Below, piece after piece: positions 43,082 to 52,303 of a stretch of 64,000 nucleotides of DNA. A program made the position numbers and the translations under genes. The notes beneath the pieces are model-generated. The model did no database searches. It was not told the DNA's origin and was given only the letters and a program-made list of their open reading frames with translations. How positions within the stretch are numbered: position 1 is the first letter of the stretch; each line of letters begins with the position of its first letter. This DNA is from Sediminibacterium sp. KACHI17 (GTDB taxonomy: Bacteria > Bacteroidota > Bacteroidia > Chitinophagales > Chitinophagaceae): positions 1,302,001 through 1,366,000 of the forward strand of contig NZ_AP029612.1 in NCBI RefSeq assembly GCF_040362915.1, in the 5' to 3' direction.

Positions 43082-43114
43082 TACCTTTGCCGCGTTTAAA
43101 ATGACGGTCATTTT
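43082..43114 (+). promoter_or_regulatory. Candidate -7 box and adjacent palindrome upstream of gcvP
   Basis: TACCTTTG (43082-43089) fits TAnnTTTG. Directly downstream lies AAAATGAC-G-GTCATTTT (43098-43114), an 8-bp inverted repeat that could be an operator. No glycine riboswitch was seen in this gap. Confidence 0.45.
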
Positions 43115-43143
43115 CAGTCTAACACTTTAAGCTTATCAATATT

Positions 43144-46014
43144 ATGAATCTTTTTGAACAGCAGTCAGCCGAATTTCAAACAAGACATATCGGACCCAAT
43201 CAAGCCGATACCGAGTCAATGCTCAAAACCATTGGTCTTTCTTCGATGGAGGAATTGATCAGTAAGACCATCCCGGACAGCATTCGTATAAAAAAGCCAT
43301 TGGGCATACCTGCTGCTGTAAGTGAGTTCGCGTATTTGACAGAGCTGAAAAAAGTGGCTGCGAAAAATAAACTTTACAAGAATTATATCGGTCAGGGTTA
43401 TTATGGCACGATTACTCCGAGTGTGATCCTGCGTAATATTTTTGAGAACCCGGGTTGGTATACACAATACACACCTTACCAGGCTGAGATCTCTCAAGGA
43501 CGTTTGGAAAGCTTACTGAACTACCAAACCATGGTAGCAGACCTCACAGGTTTACCCATTTCCAATGCATCATTGTTGGATGAAGCAACAGCTGCTGCTG
43601 AAGCAATGGCCATGATCTTCCATCACATCAATAAAACAGATGTGATCAGCAGACCTAAATTATTTGTAGACCAACATACCTTCCAACAAACGATAGATGT
43701 ATTGATCACCCGTGCGGAACCGATCGGTATTGAAGTAGTAGTGGGTGATTATCAAACTGCTTCGATCGATGATACATATTTCGGAGCGTTGATCCAATAT
43801 CCGAACAGTAAAGGTTCTGTAAATGATTATAAAACTTTCATTGATAAAGTACATGCTGCTGAAGGACTGGTGATCATGGCTACAGATCTGTTGGCGCTCA
43901 CTGTATTGACTACACCGGGTGAACTGGGTGCAGATGTTGCAGTAGGTAGTGCACAACGTTTTGGTGTTCCGATGGGTTTTGGTGGACCACATGCTGCTTT
44001 CTTTGCTACCAAAGATGATTTCAAAAGAGGGATTCCCGGCAGATTGATCGGTGTGAGTATCGATGCACAAGGCAACCGCGCATTACGCATGGCTTTGCAA
44101 ACAAGAGAGCAACACATTAAAAGAGAAAAAGCAACTTCCAATATCTGTACCGCACAAGCATTGTTAGCCAATATGGCTGCAATGTATGCTGTGTATCATG
44201 GTGCAAGTGGATTGAAGAATATTGCCACTCGTGTACATCAGTTAACACAGGCATTGGCGGATGGCTTAAAGTCAATGGGCGTTATCCTCCACAATGAAAG
44301 TTACTTTGACACATTGCATGTTTCAGGAATCAATATTGACAATCTGAAGAAAAATGCAGAAGCTGCAGAAACAAATTTCTTCTATACAGCAGATGCTGTG
44401 GTGATCAGCTTAGATGAAACCACAACAGCAGATGATGTGAATCATATCTTGAACATTTTTGCACAAACAACCGGCAAAAAAGCAGCAACAGTAACTCCTG
44501 CAAATCTGTCCACTGTCAACTATCAACTACCCACATCACTTCAGCGCACATCTGCTTACCTCACACATCCTGTTTTCAATACACACAGAAGTGAGAGTCA
44601 GATGATGCGTTATATCAAACAATTGGAGAACAAAGATCTTTCACTGAATACAAGCATGATCAGTTTGGGTAGTTGTACCATGAAGCTGAATGCAGCAACG
44701 GAAATGATTCCGGTAAGCTGGCCTGAATTTGGTGGTTTGCATCCTTTTGTTCCTGCTTCTCAAACAGCGGGTTACCAGCAGATCATCAGTGAATTGAATG
44801 ATTATCTCTGTAAAGTAACCGGATTCACTGCTTGTAGTTTACAGCCCAACAGTGGCGCACAAGGTGAATATGCCGGCTTGTTGACCATTCGTGCTTATCA
44901 TGTTGCCAGAAAAGAATCACACAGAAATATTGTACTGATCCCGATCAGTGCACACGGTACCAATCCTGCCAGCGCTGTAATGGCTGGTTTCAAGGTAGTA
45001 GTAGTGAAATGTGATGATGCCGGGAATATCGATGTAGCAGATCTGAAAGCAAAAGCTGAACAATACAAAGACAGTTTAGGTGCATTGATGGTAACCTATC
45101 CATCAACACATGGTGTGTTTGAAGAAACGATCAGAGATATCTGTCAGACCATTCATGAGAATGGTGGATTGGTATATATGGATGGTGCGAATATGAATGC
45201 ACAGGTTGGATTAACAAGTCCGGGTATGATCGGTGCAGATGTATGTCACTTGAATTTGCATAAAACATTTTCTATTCCACACGGTGGTGGTGGACCTGGT
45301 ATGGGACCTATCTGTGTGAATGATAAACTGGCGCCTTACTTACCGGGCCATACTGTTTTAGGTAATCCGAATTTGGCAGTGAGTGCGGCACAATATGGTT
45401 CAGCAAGTATTTTGCTGATCAGTTATGCATACATCAAAATGTTGGGTGAAGAAGGTATTCGTCAATCGACAGTATATGCCATCCTGAATGCGAATTATAT
45501 GAAAGCGCGTCTGGAGAAATATTATAAGATCCTGTATACCGGAAAGAATGGTACATGTGCGCATGAATTCATTGTAGACTTACGTCCATTCAAACAAAGT
45601 GTAGGTATCGAAGCAGAAGATGTAGCGAAGCGTTTGATCGATTATGGTTTCCATGCGCCAACCATGAGTTTCCCGGTTCCAGGCACTATCATGATCGAGC
45701 CAACGGAAAGTGAGGACAAAGCAGAGCTGGATCGTTTCTGTGATGCATTGATCTCTATCTATCAGGAAATAAAAGCCATTGAAGATGGCAAAGCAGATAA
45801 GACTGATAATCCACTGAAGAATGCGCCGCATACACAAGCAGTGGTTTGTGCTGATACATGGAATCATGCTTATACACGTCAGGAAGCTGCATTCCCATTG
45901 TATTATGTAACACAGAATAAATTCTGGCCGAGTGTGGCGAGGGTGAATAATACCCATGGCGACAGAAACCTGATCTGCACCTGTGAGCCGGTATCGTCTT
46001 ACATGTCTGAATAA
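43144..46014 (+). CDS. gcvP: Glycine dehydrogenase (decarboxylating), P-protein of the glycine cleavage system
   Basis: PLP enzyme that decarboxylates glycine and passes the methylamine to the H-protein. The 956-residue protein is the fused form. N-terminal half from [17 protein letters not shown] to about 450, a linker about 445-465, then a C-terminal half with [16 protein letters not shown] and the PLP lysine at residue 707 in [19 protein letters not shown]. The linker residues [11 protein letters not shown] are encoded by words identical to those of repeat array C. The H- and T-protein genes are not in the window. A good terminator follows. Confidence 0.97.
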   Translation: MNLFEQQSAEFQTRHIGPNQADTESMLKTIGLSSMEELISKTIPDSIRIKKPLGIPAAVSEFAYLTELKKVAAKNKLYKNYIGQGYYGTITPSVILRNIFENPGWYTQYTPYQAEISQGRLESLLNYQTMVADLTGLPISNASLLDEATAAAEAMAMIFHHINKTDVISRPKLFVDQHTFQQTIDVLITRAEPIGIEVVVGDYQTASIDDTYFGALIQYPNSKGSVNDYKTFIDKVHAAEGLVIMATDLLALTVLTTPGELGADVAVGSAQRFGVPMGFGGPHAAFFATKDDFKRGIPGRLIGVSIDAQGNRALRMALQTREQHIKREKATSNICTAQALLANMAAMYAVYHGASGLKNIATRVHQLTQALADGLKSMGVILHNESYFDTLHVSGINIDNLKKNAEAAETNFFYTADAVVISLDETTTADDVNHILNIFAQTTGKKAATVTPANLSTVNYQLPTSLQRTSAYLTHPVFNTHRSESQMMRYIKQLENKDLSLNTSMISLGSCTMKLNAATEMIPVSWPEFGGLHPFVPASQTAGYQQIISELNDYLCKVTGFTACSLQPNSGAQGEYAGLLTIRAYHVARKESHRNIVLIPISAHGTNPASAVMAGFKVVVVKCDDAGNIDVADLKAKAEQYKDSLGALMVTYPSTHGVFEETIRDICQTIHENGGLVYMDGANMNAQVGLTSPGMIGADVCHLNLHKTFSIPHGGGGPGMGPICVNDKLAPYLPGHTVLGNPNLAVSAAQYGSASILLISYAYIKMLGEEGIRQSTVYAILNANYMKARLEKYYKILYTGKNGTCAHEFIVDLRPFKQSVGIEAEDVAKRLIDYGFHAPTMSFPVPGTIMIEPTESEDKAELDRFCDALISIYQEIKAIEDGKADKTDNPLKNAPHTQAVVCADTWNHAYTRQEAAFPLYYVTQNKFWPSVARVNNTHGDRNLICTCEPVSSYMSE
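44506..44529 (+). repeat. Array-C words inside gcvP
   Basis: CTGTCCACTGTCAACTATCAACTA, in frame, encodes part of the linker between the two halves of GcvP. The 12-mer ACTGTCAACTAT (44512-44523) is identical to 30258-30269. Confidence 0.7.
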
Positions 46015-46037
46015 AAATGCTTAGATCATTTTAGTAT

Positions 46038-46069
46038 AAAAGCTACGGTAATGACCGTAGCTTTTTTTA
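46038..46069 (+). terminator. Terminator of gcvP
   Basis: AAAAGCTACGGT (46038-46049) pairs with 46054-46065 around AATG, followed by TTTT. It also covers the end of the convergent gene at 46067. Confidence 0.9.
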
Positions 46070-46468
46070 TGCTTCCATGGCAACTAACTGTTTCTCTAGA
46101 ATGAGAATCAGTTTTTGTTTGTCGGATAAAGCAGATTCCATCTGCTCAATTTGTCTTCGTAATAAACTGATGATCTCTTGTTGTGCGGAGCCATAGAATG
46201 CGGACTCCTCCTCTACTGTATCAATACTGAGTGATCTCACTTCGCGGTATTTTGTATTTAACATATCACCATCACCGGAGAGTAACCAGGTCATATTTAG
46301 TTCAGGAAATTTTTGCTCGATCTTACGAAGGATATTTCCGCCGAAAGAGCCTTTATTCTTTCGCTGTTTTCCTAAATAGCCATTTGATAAACCACATTCG
46401 ATCTCAACCGTTCGAGGCTTAAGTTGCTTGAAATGCATGAACTCATAAAATCTTTCAGGTACTGTCAT
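46067..46468 (-). CDS. Small helix-turn-helix regulator (phage-repressor-like)
   Basis: A 133-residue protein. The N-terminal 65 residues (FYEFMHFKQLKPRTVEIECG, LSNGYLGKQRKNKGSFGGNI, FPELNMTWLLSGDGDMLN) match Bacteroidota XRE-like HTH domains often found before S24 peptidases in phage repressors. The remainder is a coiled coil (EIISLLRRQIEQMESALSDK) with no peptidase, so it probably multimerises. Divergent from a small unknown gene, with palindromes between that could be its operator. Confidence 0.78.
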   Translation of the reverse strand: MTVPERFYEFMHFKQLKPRTVEIECGLSNGYLGKQRKNKGSFGGNILRKIEQKFPELNMTWLLSGDGDMLNTKYREVRSLSIDTVEEESAFYGSAQQEIISLLRRQIEQMESALSDKQKLILILEKQLVAMEA

Positions 46469-46570
46469 TGTGTATAATTGTTTAGAAAGAAAACGATGCT
46501 TCCATAGAAATCATAGAAAAGCTTCGATAGCTTTGTTTTCATTGAAGCTGAACGAAGAAACCGATAAAAC

Positions 46571-46644
46571 ATAAATACCGCAATAGGTATTTATACCTGA
46601 TTTACCTTGAGTCATTCCGCAGGAATCAATCCCCATAAGGTAAA
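46571..46644. promoter_or_regulatory. Cluster of overlapping palindromes, candidate operator or structured element
   Basis: ATAAATACC...GGTATTTAT (46571-46594, 9-bp arms), AGGTAT-TT-ATACCT (46585-46598), TTTACCTT...AAGGTAAA (46601-46608 with 46637-46644) enclosing ATTCC...GGAAT (46614-46626). All lie in the divergent gap between the HTH gene and the next gene. Confidence 0.55.
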
Positions 46645-46729
46645 TATGCAAACACTCCCATTTCGTCAGTAAGCCCTGCCGCAACACTTCGCGAGAGAAG
46701 TCATGATTCATCATTTCAACATCATCGGT

Positions 46730-47044
46730 ATGAAAAAAACAGACTATCCTACATGGGAAATGTATTCCAGATCGCTTACAAATGAAGAATATGCAGACCC
46801 TACCCTCGTTTTAGATGAGTTATTCGATTTTGCACACCTGCCCGAATGGAGAACATTGCTTTGGGATTGGTTGAAGATTACTGTGAGTGGCTCATACAAT
46901 ACCGAAACCACTGCCGCAGAACGAGCTTCGATTTTATGTGTTTACGAAAAGTTACAAAAACTGATCGAAGCTTCGCACCTACTTTATATTCAACAAAAGA
47001 CGTCAAAAGAAAATACAAAAGAAAAAGAAAGACATATCTTCTGA
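46730..47044 (+). CDS. Small protein of unknown function, divergent from the HTH regulator
   Basis: A 104-residue cytoplasmic protein starting MKKTDYPTWEMYSRSLTNEE. It contains LDELFDFAHLPEWRTLLWDW and a charged helical C-terminus (LYIQQKTSKENTKEKERHIF). Not recognised. Its position opposite an XRE-like regulator, with palindromes between, suggests joint regulation (inference). An ATG at 46703 in frame would add nine residues. Confidence 0.6.
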   Translation: MKKTDYPTWEMYSRSLTNEEYADPTLVLDELFDFAHLPEWRTLLWDWLKITVSGSYNTETTAAERASILCVYEKLQKLIEASHLLYIQQKTSKENTKEKERHIF

Positions 47045-47146
47045 ATCAACAGCATCGCTATCACATATTTATGTGAGCATTCTAATAAGTGATTGTTTAT
47101 CAGTACTCATTGAAAATACAATCGGTATTATGGCATCATGAATGGC

Positions 47147-47177
47147 TTGTATTCGGCTTGTTACGACTGTAGCTTTG
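47147..47177 (+). promoter_or_regulatory. Promoter with both Bacteroidota boxes
   Basis: TTGT (47147-47150) and TAGCTTTG (47170-47177) are separated by 19 bases, matching TTTG-N19-TAnnTTTG. The start codon at 47196 is 18 bases after the -7 box. The clearest promoter in the window. Confidence 0.65.
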
Positions 47178-47195
47178 CGATCCGAAAACAACAAC

Positions 47196-48005
47196 ATGAA
47201 ACATAAAATTTGGTTATCCATTCTTTTGATCAGTGGAATCACACTGCAACAAGATCTTCAGGCACAAGGATTTCTCAAGAAATTAAAAGATAAGGTTGAG
47301 AAAAAAGCAGAGGATATTTTAGACAAAAAAACGTCAGATAAAACCGGCAACTCAATTCCATCTACCGGTAATACGCAAGTAGGTAATGGTCCGTCTGCAG
47401 GAAGTTCAAAAAATGGCAGACCCATCAATAAAACTGGAGAAGGTTTAAAAAATTCAACTGTACCTGATGTGTTGCAACAAATACAAGAAGCGGATGCAGC
47501 TTATGACAAGCAACAGTTTGGTGAGGCCAGATTTTCTATTCAACAAGCATTATTAGGTGTTGAATTACAGATCGGCAAATCGCTCCTGCAATCTTTACCC
47601 AATGAAATCAAGGGCTTACCGAAAGATTCTACGGAAGATCGCGTAATGAGTACCCGTTACGGTTGGGCAAATCTCTCGATTCAACGCATCTATCAAAAAG
47701 AGGACCAGCAGCTGAGTATGCTGATGGGTAACAATGCTATGTACAGCGGTATGTTAGATATGTATTTCGGATTTGCTGCTACACAGTCGAATGGTGAAAC
47801 ACAAAACACCAAACAAATTCGTATCAAAGGAAATAAAGCGATCATTCAATTTGAGGAAAGAGAAGGTTACACCGTATTGATGCAACTGGGACAATCAGGT
47901 ATGATCACATGGAAAGCCATCAACTTCCAAACAGAAAAAGAAGTAATGGATGCGATCCATCAATTTGATATCGATCATATTAAAAAAACAATGGGTGAAA
48001 ACTGA
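47196..48005 (+). CDS. Secreted protein of unknown function, paralogue of the next gene
   Basis: A 269-residue protein with signal peptide MKHKIWLSILLISGITLQQDLQA. A Lys/Asp-rich linker (FLKKLKDKVEKKAEDILDKK) and a Ser/Gly/Asn-rich stretch precede a domain (about 95-265) with FGEARFSIQQALLGVELQIG and ISKSLLQSLPNEIKGLP-type patterns. The domain is similar to the whole mature part of the following protein. Function unknown; probably periplasmic. Start chosen 18 bases after a clear promoter. Confidence 0.75.
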   Translation: MKHKIWLSILLISGITLQQDLQAQGFLKKLKDKVEKKAEDILDKKTSDKTGNSIPSTGNTQVGNGPSAGSSKNGRPINKTGEGLKNSTVPDVLQQIQEADAAYDKQQFGEARFSIQQALLGVELQIGKSLLQSLPNEIKGLPKDSTEDRVMSTRYGWANLSIQRIYQKEDQQLSMLMGNNAMYSGMLDMYFGFAATQSNGETQNTKQIRIKGNKAIIQFEEREGYTVLMQLGQSGMITWKAINFQTEKEVMDAIHQFDIDHIKKTMGEN

Positions 48006-48019
48006 TCAAAAAAGAAAAC

Positions 48020-48607
48020 ATGAAAAAGATTATTTGTTACATAGCATTGACCTGCATCATTACATCCCTATCAGCGCAGGATTTCAAAAAAAATATTAGT
48101 CAGGTACAAAGTCATTATACCAGAGGGAAATTACAAGACGCTCATTTCGCATTACAGCAAATGATGCAAGACCTGGATATCACCATTGGAAGAGAAGTTT
48201 TAAAACTATTCCCGCTGCGATTGGATACTTTATCCGCCATTCCCAAACAAGAAGAAGTATTTGGTAATACTCAGTTTACAGGAGTAACCATTGAAAAAAA
48301 TTATGGCATCACGAATAAGAAAGCAACCTTATCCGTGGTCATCAATTCTCCTTTACTCAATAGTCTGAATGCCTATATCACTTCGCCTTTAATGGCAGGT
48401 TTGGGAAGTGATCCGAACACACGCATTGTGAAAGTAGGTCATTACAAAGCTCGTCTCACGAAAGAGGCAGAAGAGGATCAGTATAAACTGGAAATTCCGA
48501 TGACCAATGCTTTACTGACCCTCACGGTTTTGAAATCCAATGAATCAGAGATATTGGCTTGGGCAGGAACTTTGCCATTGGAAAAAATGGCTTCTTTGAT
48601 ACAATAG
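48020..48607 (+). CDS. Secreted protein of unknown function, paralogue of the preceding gene
   Basis: A 195-residue protein with signal peptide MKKIICYIALTCIITSLSAQ. DAHFALQQMMQDLDITIGRE and LKLFPLRLDTLSAIP parallel the preceding protein's FGEARFSIQQALLGVELQIG / LLQSLPNEIKGLP. The paralogues follow with a 14-base gap, so they are an operon that arose by duplication. No known domain is recognised; a periplasmic partner pair is plausible. Confidence 0.75.
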   Translation: MKKIICYIALTCIITSLSAQDFKKNISQVQSHYTRGKLQDAHFALQQMMQDLDITIGREVLKLFPLRLDTLSAIPKQEEVFGNTQFTGVTIEKNYGITNKKATLSVVINSPLLNSLNAYITSPLMAGLGSDPNTRIVKVGHYKARLTKEAEEDQYKLEIPMTNALLTLTVLKSNESEILAWAGTLPLEKMASLIQ

Positions 48608-48714
48608 TTGATGAATCAGGTCTTTTGAAACGGTAAATACAAAGATCCTATCGGTCAAACCATTTGCGGTACCTGCTGTTAAGTGTTATATTTAGAGACT
48701 AAAATATAACCAAC

Positions 48715-49572
48715 ATGGATCAGCAAATCATCAACCTCTACGACGAGTATACCCATAAACCACTTCCAAGAGAAGTCTTTTTGAAGCGCTTGGCTGTATT
48801 GGCAGGAAGCACTGCTGCTGCCATGGCCATACTTCCAATGCTGGAAAATAATTATGCTGTTGCAGCCACCATTCCGGAGCAGGATATAGAATTACATACC
48901 GAAGACATTACCTATCCTGCCGGTGATGTAACAATGAAAGCCTATCTCGCCAAACCCAAAAAAGAAGGCAAGTATGGGGCCGTGATCATCATCCATGAAA
49001 ATCGTGGATTGAATGATCATATTCGTGATGTTGCCAGACGTGCCGCCAAAGCTGGTTATATTGCCATTGCACCTGATGCACTATCTGCAGCCGGTGGTAC
49101 ACCAATAGATCAGGATCAGGCCAGACAATTATTCAGCCAGATCGATGCCAAACAAAATCTTATCAACTTCAGTAAAGGTTTTGATTACCTGAAAAGCAGA
49201 AAAGACTGTAACGGTTTTACCGGTTGCGTCGGATTTTGCTGGGGTGGAGCATTGGTGAATCAATTGGCCGTGAATGTTCCTGACCTCAATGCTGCTGTCG
49301 CATTTTATGGCAGACAGGCTGATGCAGCAGATGTTCCGAAAATAAAAGCTGCTTTACAACTTCATTATGCCGGTCTGGATGAACGTATCAATGCAGGAAT
49401 ACCTGCTTATGAAGAGGCATTGAAGAAAAACAATGTCAAATATGAACTCTATCTCTATGAAGGGGTGAATCATGCTTTTCATAATGATACTTCCGGAGCA
49501 CGCTATAATGAAGCTGCTGCAAAACTTGCATGGAAAAGAACCCTCGACTTTTGGGCTGCTAACATGAAGTAG
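48715..49572 (+). CDS. Dienelactone hydrolase family protein
   Basis: A 285-residue alpha/beta hydrolase. After an N-terminal segment with a hydrophobic helix (LAVLAGSTAAAMAILPML; it lacks the RR motif of a Tat signal, so it is an anchor or Sec signal) come VIIIHENRGLNDHIRDV (Glu95), GCVGFCWGGALV (nucleophile Cys175) and the Asp/His pair in LHYAGLDERIN and VNHAFHN. Cys as nucleophile is the mark of dienelactone hydrolase. The substrate is probably a small lactone or ester. Upstream of an alcohol dehydrogenase, 71 bases away. Confidence 0.88.
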   Translation: MDQQIINLYDEYTHKPLPREVFLKRLAVLAGSTAAAMAILPMLENNYAVAATIPEQDIELHTEDITYPAGDVTMKAYLAKPKKEGKYGAVIIIHENRGLNDHIRDVARRAAKAGYIAIAPDALSAAGGTPIDQDQARQLFSQIDAKQNLINFSKGFDYLKSRKDCNGFTGCVGFCWGGALVNQLAVNVPDLNAAVAFYGRQADAADVPKIKAALQLHYAGLDERINAGIPAYEEALKKNNVKYELYLYEGVNHAFHNDTSGARYNEAAAKLAWKRTLDFWAANMK

Positions 49573-49643
49573 TTTTGTGTTTTATTTTTTGATCAACAAA
49601 CCCAATTGGTTTTGTTTTGTTAATGCATGTAAATAAGAATCGT

Positions 49644-50690
49644 ATGATAGCAACCAAAGCTTATGCAGCACAGGATCCCAAATCACCTTTGGGTCCGTTT
49701 TCACTGGAAAGAAGAAATCCCGGTCCAAAAGATGTTCAAATAGAGATCTTATACTGTGGCGTTTGTCATTCAGATATTCATCAGGTGCGTGATGAATGGG
49801 GTGGATCTATTTTCCCAATGGTACCCGGACATGAGATCGTTGGAAGGGTAACCAATGTGGGTACTGAAGTAACAAAGTTCAAAGTAGGTGATCTTGCCGG
49901 CGTAGGCTGCTTTGTGGATTCCTGTCGCACTTGCGAGAATTGCAAATCAGGCATTGAGCAATATTGCGAGGAAGGAATGGTAGGTACTTACAATGGACGT
50001 GAAAGAGGTACCAATGCTCCTACCTATGGCGGTTACTCTACTCAGATTGTAGTAGATGAACAATACACATTGCGTATTTCTGATAAACTGCCATTGGCAG
50101 GCGTAGCACCTTTGTTATGCGCGGGTATCACTACCTATTCACCACTCAGACATGTAGGTGTTACCAAAGGACATAGAGTTGCCGTATTAGGTTTAGGTGG
50201 TTTGGGTCACATGGCAGTAAAATTTGCAGCCTCATTTGGTGCAGAAGTAACGATGCTGAGCTCCTCTCCTTCCAAAGAGGCAGATGCCAAAAAGTTAGGT
50301 GCGCATCACTTCGCATTGACATCAGATGCTAATACCATGAAAAAATTGCAGAATCATTTTGACTTTATCCTCAACACCGTTTCTGCACCACATGATTACA
50401 GCACATATCTGAACCTGTTACGCACCAATGGTACCATGATCGTTGTGGGCGTACCTCCTAGTCCATCAGAAGTACCTGCATTCAACCTGATCATGAAAAG
50501 AAGAAGCATCATTGGGTCGCTGATCGGTGGCATAAAAGAAACCCAGGAAATGTTAGACTATTGTGCTGAACACAATATCGTTTCTGACGTGGAAGTGATT
50601 CCGATGCAACAGATCAATGAAGCGTATGAAAGAATGCTAAAAGCAGACGTGCGCTACAGATTTGTGATCGATCTGGCGTCATTGAAATAA
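49644..50690 (+). CDS. Zinc-dependent alcohol dehydrogenase (YahK/AdhA-like)
   Basis: A 348-residue MDR-family enzyme. Catalytic zinc ligands are in ILYCGVCHSDIHQ and VPGHEIVG, with the structural zinc cysteines in DSCRTCENCKSGIEQYC. The Rossmann loop is VLGLGGLGHMAVKFAASFGA with SSSPSK after it, typical of NADP-preferring aldehyde reductases. ATG 49644 (MIATKAYAAQ) fits the family; ATG 49623 would add seven residues. It ends at a shared terminator. Confidence 0.92.
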   Translation: MIATKAYAAQDPKSPLGPFSLERRNPGPKDVQIEILYCGVCHSDIHQVRDEWGGSIFPMVPGHEIVGRVTNVGTEVTKFKVGDLAGVGCFVDSCRTCENCKSGIEQYCEEGMVGTYNGRERGTNAPTYGGYSTQIVVDEQYTLRISDKLPLAGVAPLLCAGITTYSPLRHVGVTKGHRVAVLGLGGLGHMAVKFAASFGAEVTMLSSSPSKEADAKKLGAHHFALTSDANTMKKLQNHFDFILNTVSAPHDYSTYLNLLRTNGTMIVVGVPPSPSEVPAFNLIMKRRSIIGSLIGGIKETQEMLDYCAEHNIVSDVEVIPMQQINEAYERMLKADVRYRFVIDLASLK

Positions 50691-50707
50691 GGCTATACAA
50701 TTTAATA

Positions 50708-50739
50708 AAAAAGAGTCCCGATACATTGGGACTCTTTTT
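50708..50739. terminator. Bidirectional terminator
   Basis: AAAAAGAGTCCC (50708-50719) pairs with 50728-50739 around an 8-base loop, with T-runs on both sides. Lies between convergent stops (50690 and 50759). Confidence 0.88.
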
Positions 50740-50758
50740 ATTTTACTATACAAGATGC

Positions 50759-52285
50759 TTATCTACCACTGCTTGCTTGAATCTCTCTTTCTGCTTTTGA
50801 GAAATTGATGTAGCGATATTTACCCACTTCACTAATATCCAATTTCAATTTATACATCCCCCCTGTAATAGCTGTACTGGTTTCTAAGGTAGATCTCTTT
50901 ACGAGAGGCAGTTTCCCATTATACTTGCGAAGTAATTCCACAAAAGGTCTGCCCGTCATTGTAACAGGTGCCGGTATATTATGAATATTCAATACGGTCG
51001 GTGCAATATCAACATTGGAAGTAGGTATCTCACCTTCATAAGATTGTTTGAAAGAAGGTCCGCCGGCAAGTAATGCGATGTGTACTTCATAAGGACTAAA
51101 TCCTCCATGTCCAGCCACTCCTCTTGAATAACTCGTACCGGCATAGCCTGCATTGTTCTTTGCATCACTCCAATTTTCATCAACGAGAATATCTGCTGAT
51201 CTCTCAGTATGATTCCAATGAATCGCTTCGAAAGAAAACGTACCGGGTACCCAGCCTTTCATATCCCCATTTTTTTCTGATCGTGTAAATACTGCTCCTA
51301 CCCAATCTTCTTGTTGCAAGGCTGTAACGATCTGACGTATCTTTTCCGGATCATGGTTCTTTACATACAAAGCGCCTTCAGCTGCTACTACATCATCAGA
51401 TTCTTTATCTTTTTTCAATCCTTTCTGGATCAAAAAATCTGCAACACTCATCTTTCCTACTTTGGTAACAAATCCATGATCAGTTGAAATAATGATATTG
51501 ACCTTATTGCTCCATCCTTTTTGTCCTATTGCTGCTATGATCCTTCCAAATTGTGTATCCACAGACTGAATAGAACTATTGGCAGTAGCTGAACCAATAC
51601 CATCACTATGCGCAGTTCCATCCGGATCTGAATACCAAATAGCGTTTACCAAAGGACCATCAGCTACCAACCCAAAATCGATCAAAGCATCAGTGATCCA
51701 TTTGTGTTGTGCATGATTGGGTTTACTATGTGCAGGAATAGGTCCCAGTTTAGCTTCTATAACAGTTTTGAATGATTCAGGAAGAATCATAGAAGTATTC
51801 ACGATTGCTCCATTCCCTACTTTATGATTCTGTAATAAAGCTTGTCCGCTTGAACCAGAACTAAATACCATCATACGTTGTCCTACAGACTCCAATGCCT
51901 CACCCAAAGAAGTGGCAGTGACCAATCGATCGTTGGTGGCAACGGTAATTTTATTCAACTCTTTTGCATCCCCGGTATTGAGTCCTTTGACAGGATTTAC
52001 TTGCGGAAAATAAACCGTGTTACCCATGATACCATTGGTTCCCGGATAACTACCGGTAGCATAAGAAGAAGAATTCACCCTTGTTACAGTTGGAAACACA
52101 CTGTGGTGTTGTTTACCATATACTCCTTTTTTGCTGAATGCATATACATTCGGCATTAGCTCGGGAGTGATATAATCCGGGCGTAACCCATCAAAAAAAA
52201 CAATTAAGGTTCGTATTGATGTATCAGTTTGTGCTTTAACAGTAAAACCTGAAACAAAGAGTATAAAAACAAATAAGTATTTCAT
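50759..52285 (-). CDS. Secreted alkaline-phosphatase-superfamily phosphodiesterase (NPP-like)
   Basis: A 508-residue protein with signal peptide (1-19) and the type I phosphodiesterase/nucleotide pyrophosphatase fold. Asp32 (IVFFDGLRPDYI), nucleophile Thr68 in FPTVTRVNSSSYATG, YSDPDGTAHSDG and IIISTDHGF are the metal sites. It hydrolyses phosphodiester or pyrophosphate bonds in the periplasm. It is the third gene of a susC-susD operon with 18-base gaps, so its products probably feed the SusC/D transporter (inference). Confidence 0.9.
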   Translation of the reverse strand: MKYLFVFILFVSGFTVKAQTDTSIRTLIVFFDGLRPDYITPELMPNVYAFSKKGVYGKQHHSVFPTVTRVNSSSYATGSYPGTNGIMGNTVYFPQVNPVKGLNTGDAKELNKITVATNDRLVTATSLGEALESVGQRMMVFSSGSSGQALLQNHKVGNGAIVNTSMILPESFKTVIEAKLGPIPAHSKPNHAQHKWITDALIDFGLVADGPLVNAIWYSDPDGTAHSDGIGSATANSSIQSVDTQFGRIIAAIGQKGWSNKVNIIISTDHGFVTKVGKMSVADFLIQKGLKKDKESDDVVAAEGALYVKNHDPEKIRQIVTALQQEDWVGAVFTRSEKNGDMKGWVPGTFSFEAIHWNHTERSADILVDENWSDAKNNAGYAGTSYSRGVAGHGGFSPYEVHIALLAGGPSFKQSYEGEIPTSNVDIAPTVLNIHNIPAPVTMTGRPFVELLRKYNGKLPLVKRSTLETSTAITGGMYKLKLDISEVGKYRYINFSKAEREIQASSGR

Positions 52286-52303
52286 GACTTGAATTTTGAT
52301 TGA

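Noticed and set aside
42989-43143. Possible glycine riboswitch before gcvP
   Set aside because: The gap is short and lacks the paired aptamer pattern; only a -7 box and an 8-bp palindrome are seen.
46730-47044. A toxin gene paired with the HTH regulator
   Set aside because: No toxin fold or catalytic residues can be recognised; kept only as a hypothesis about shared regulation.
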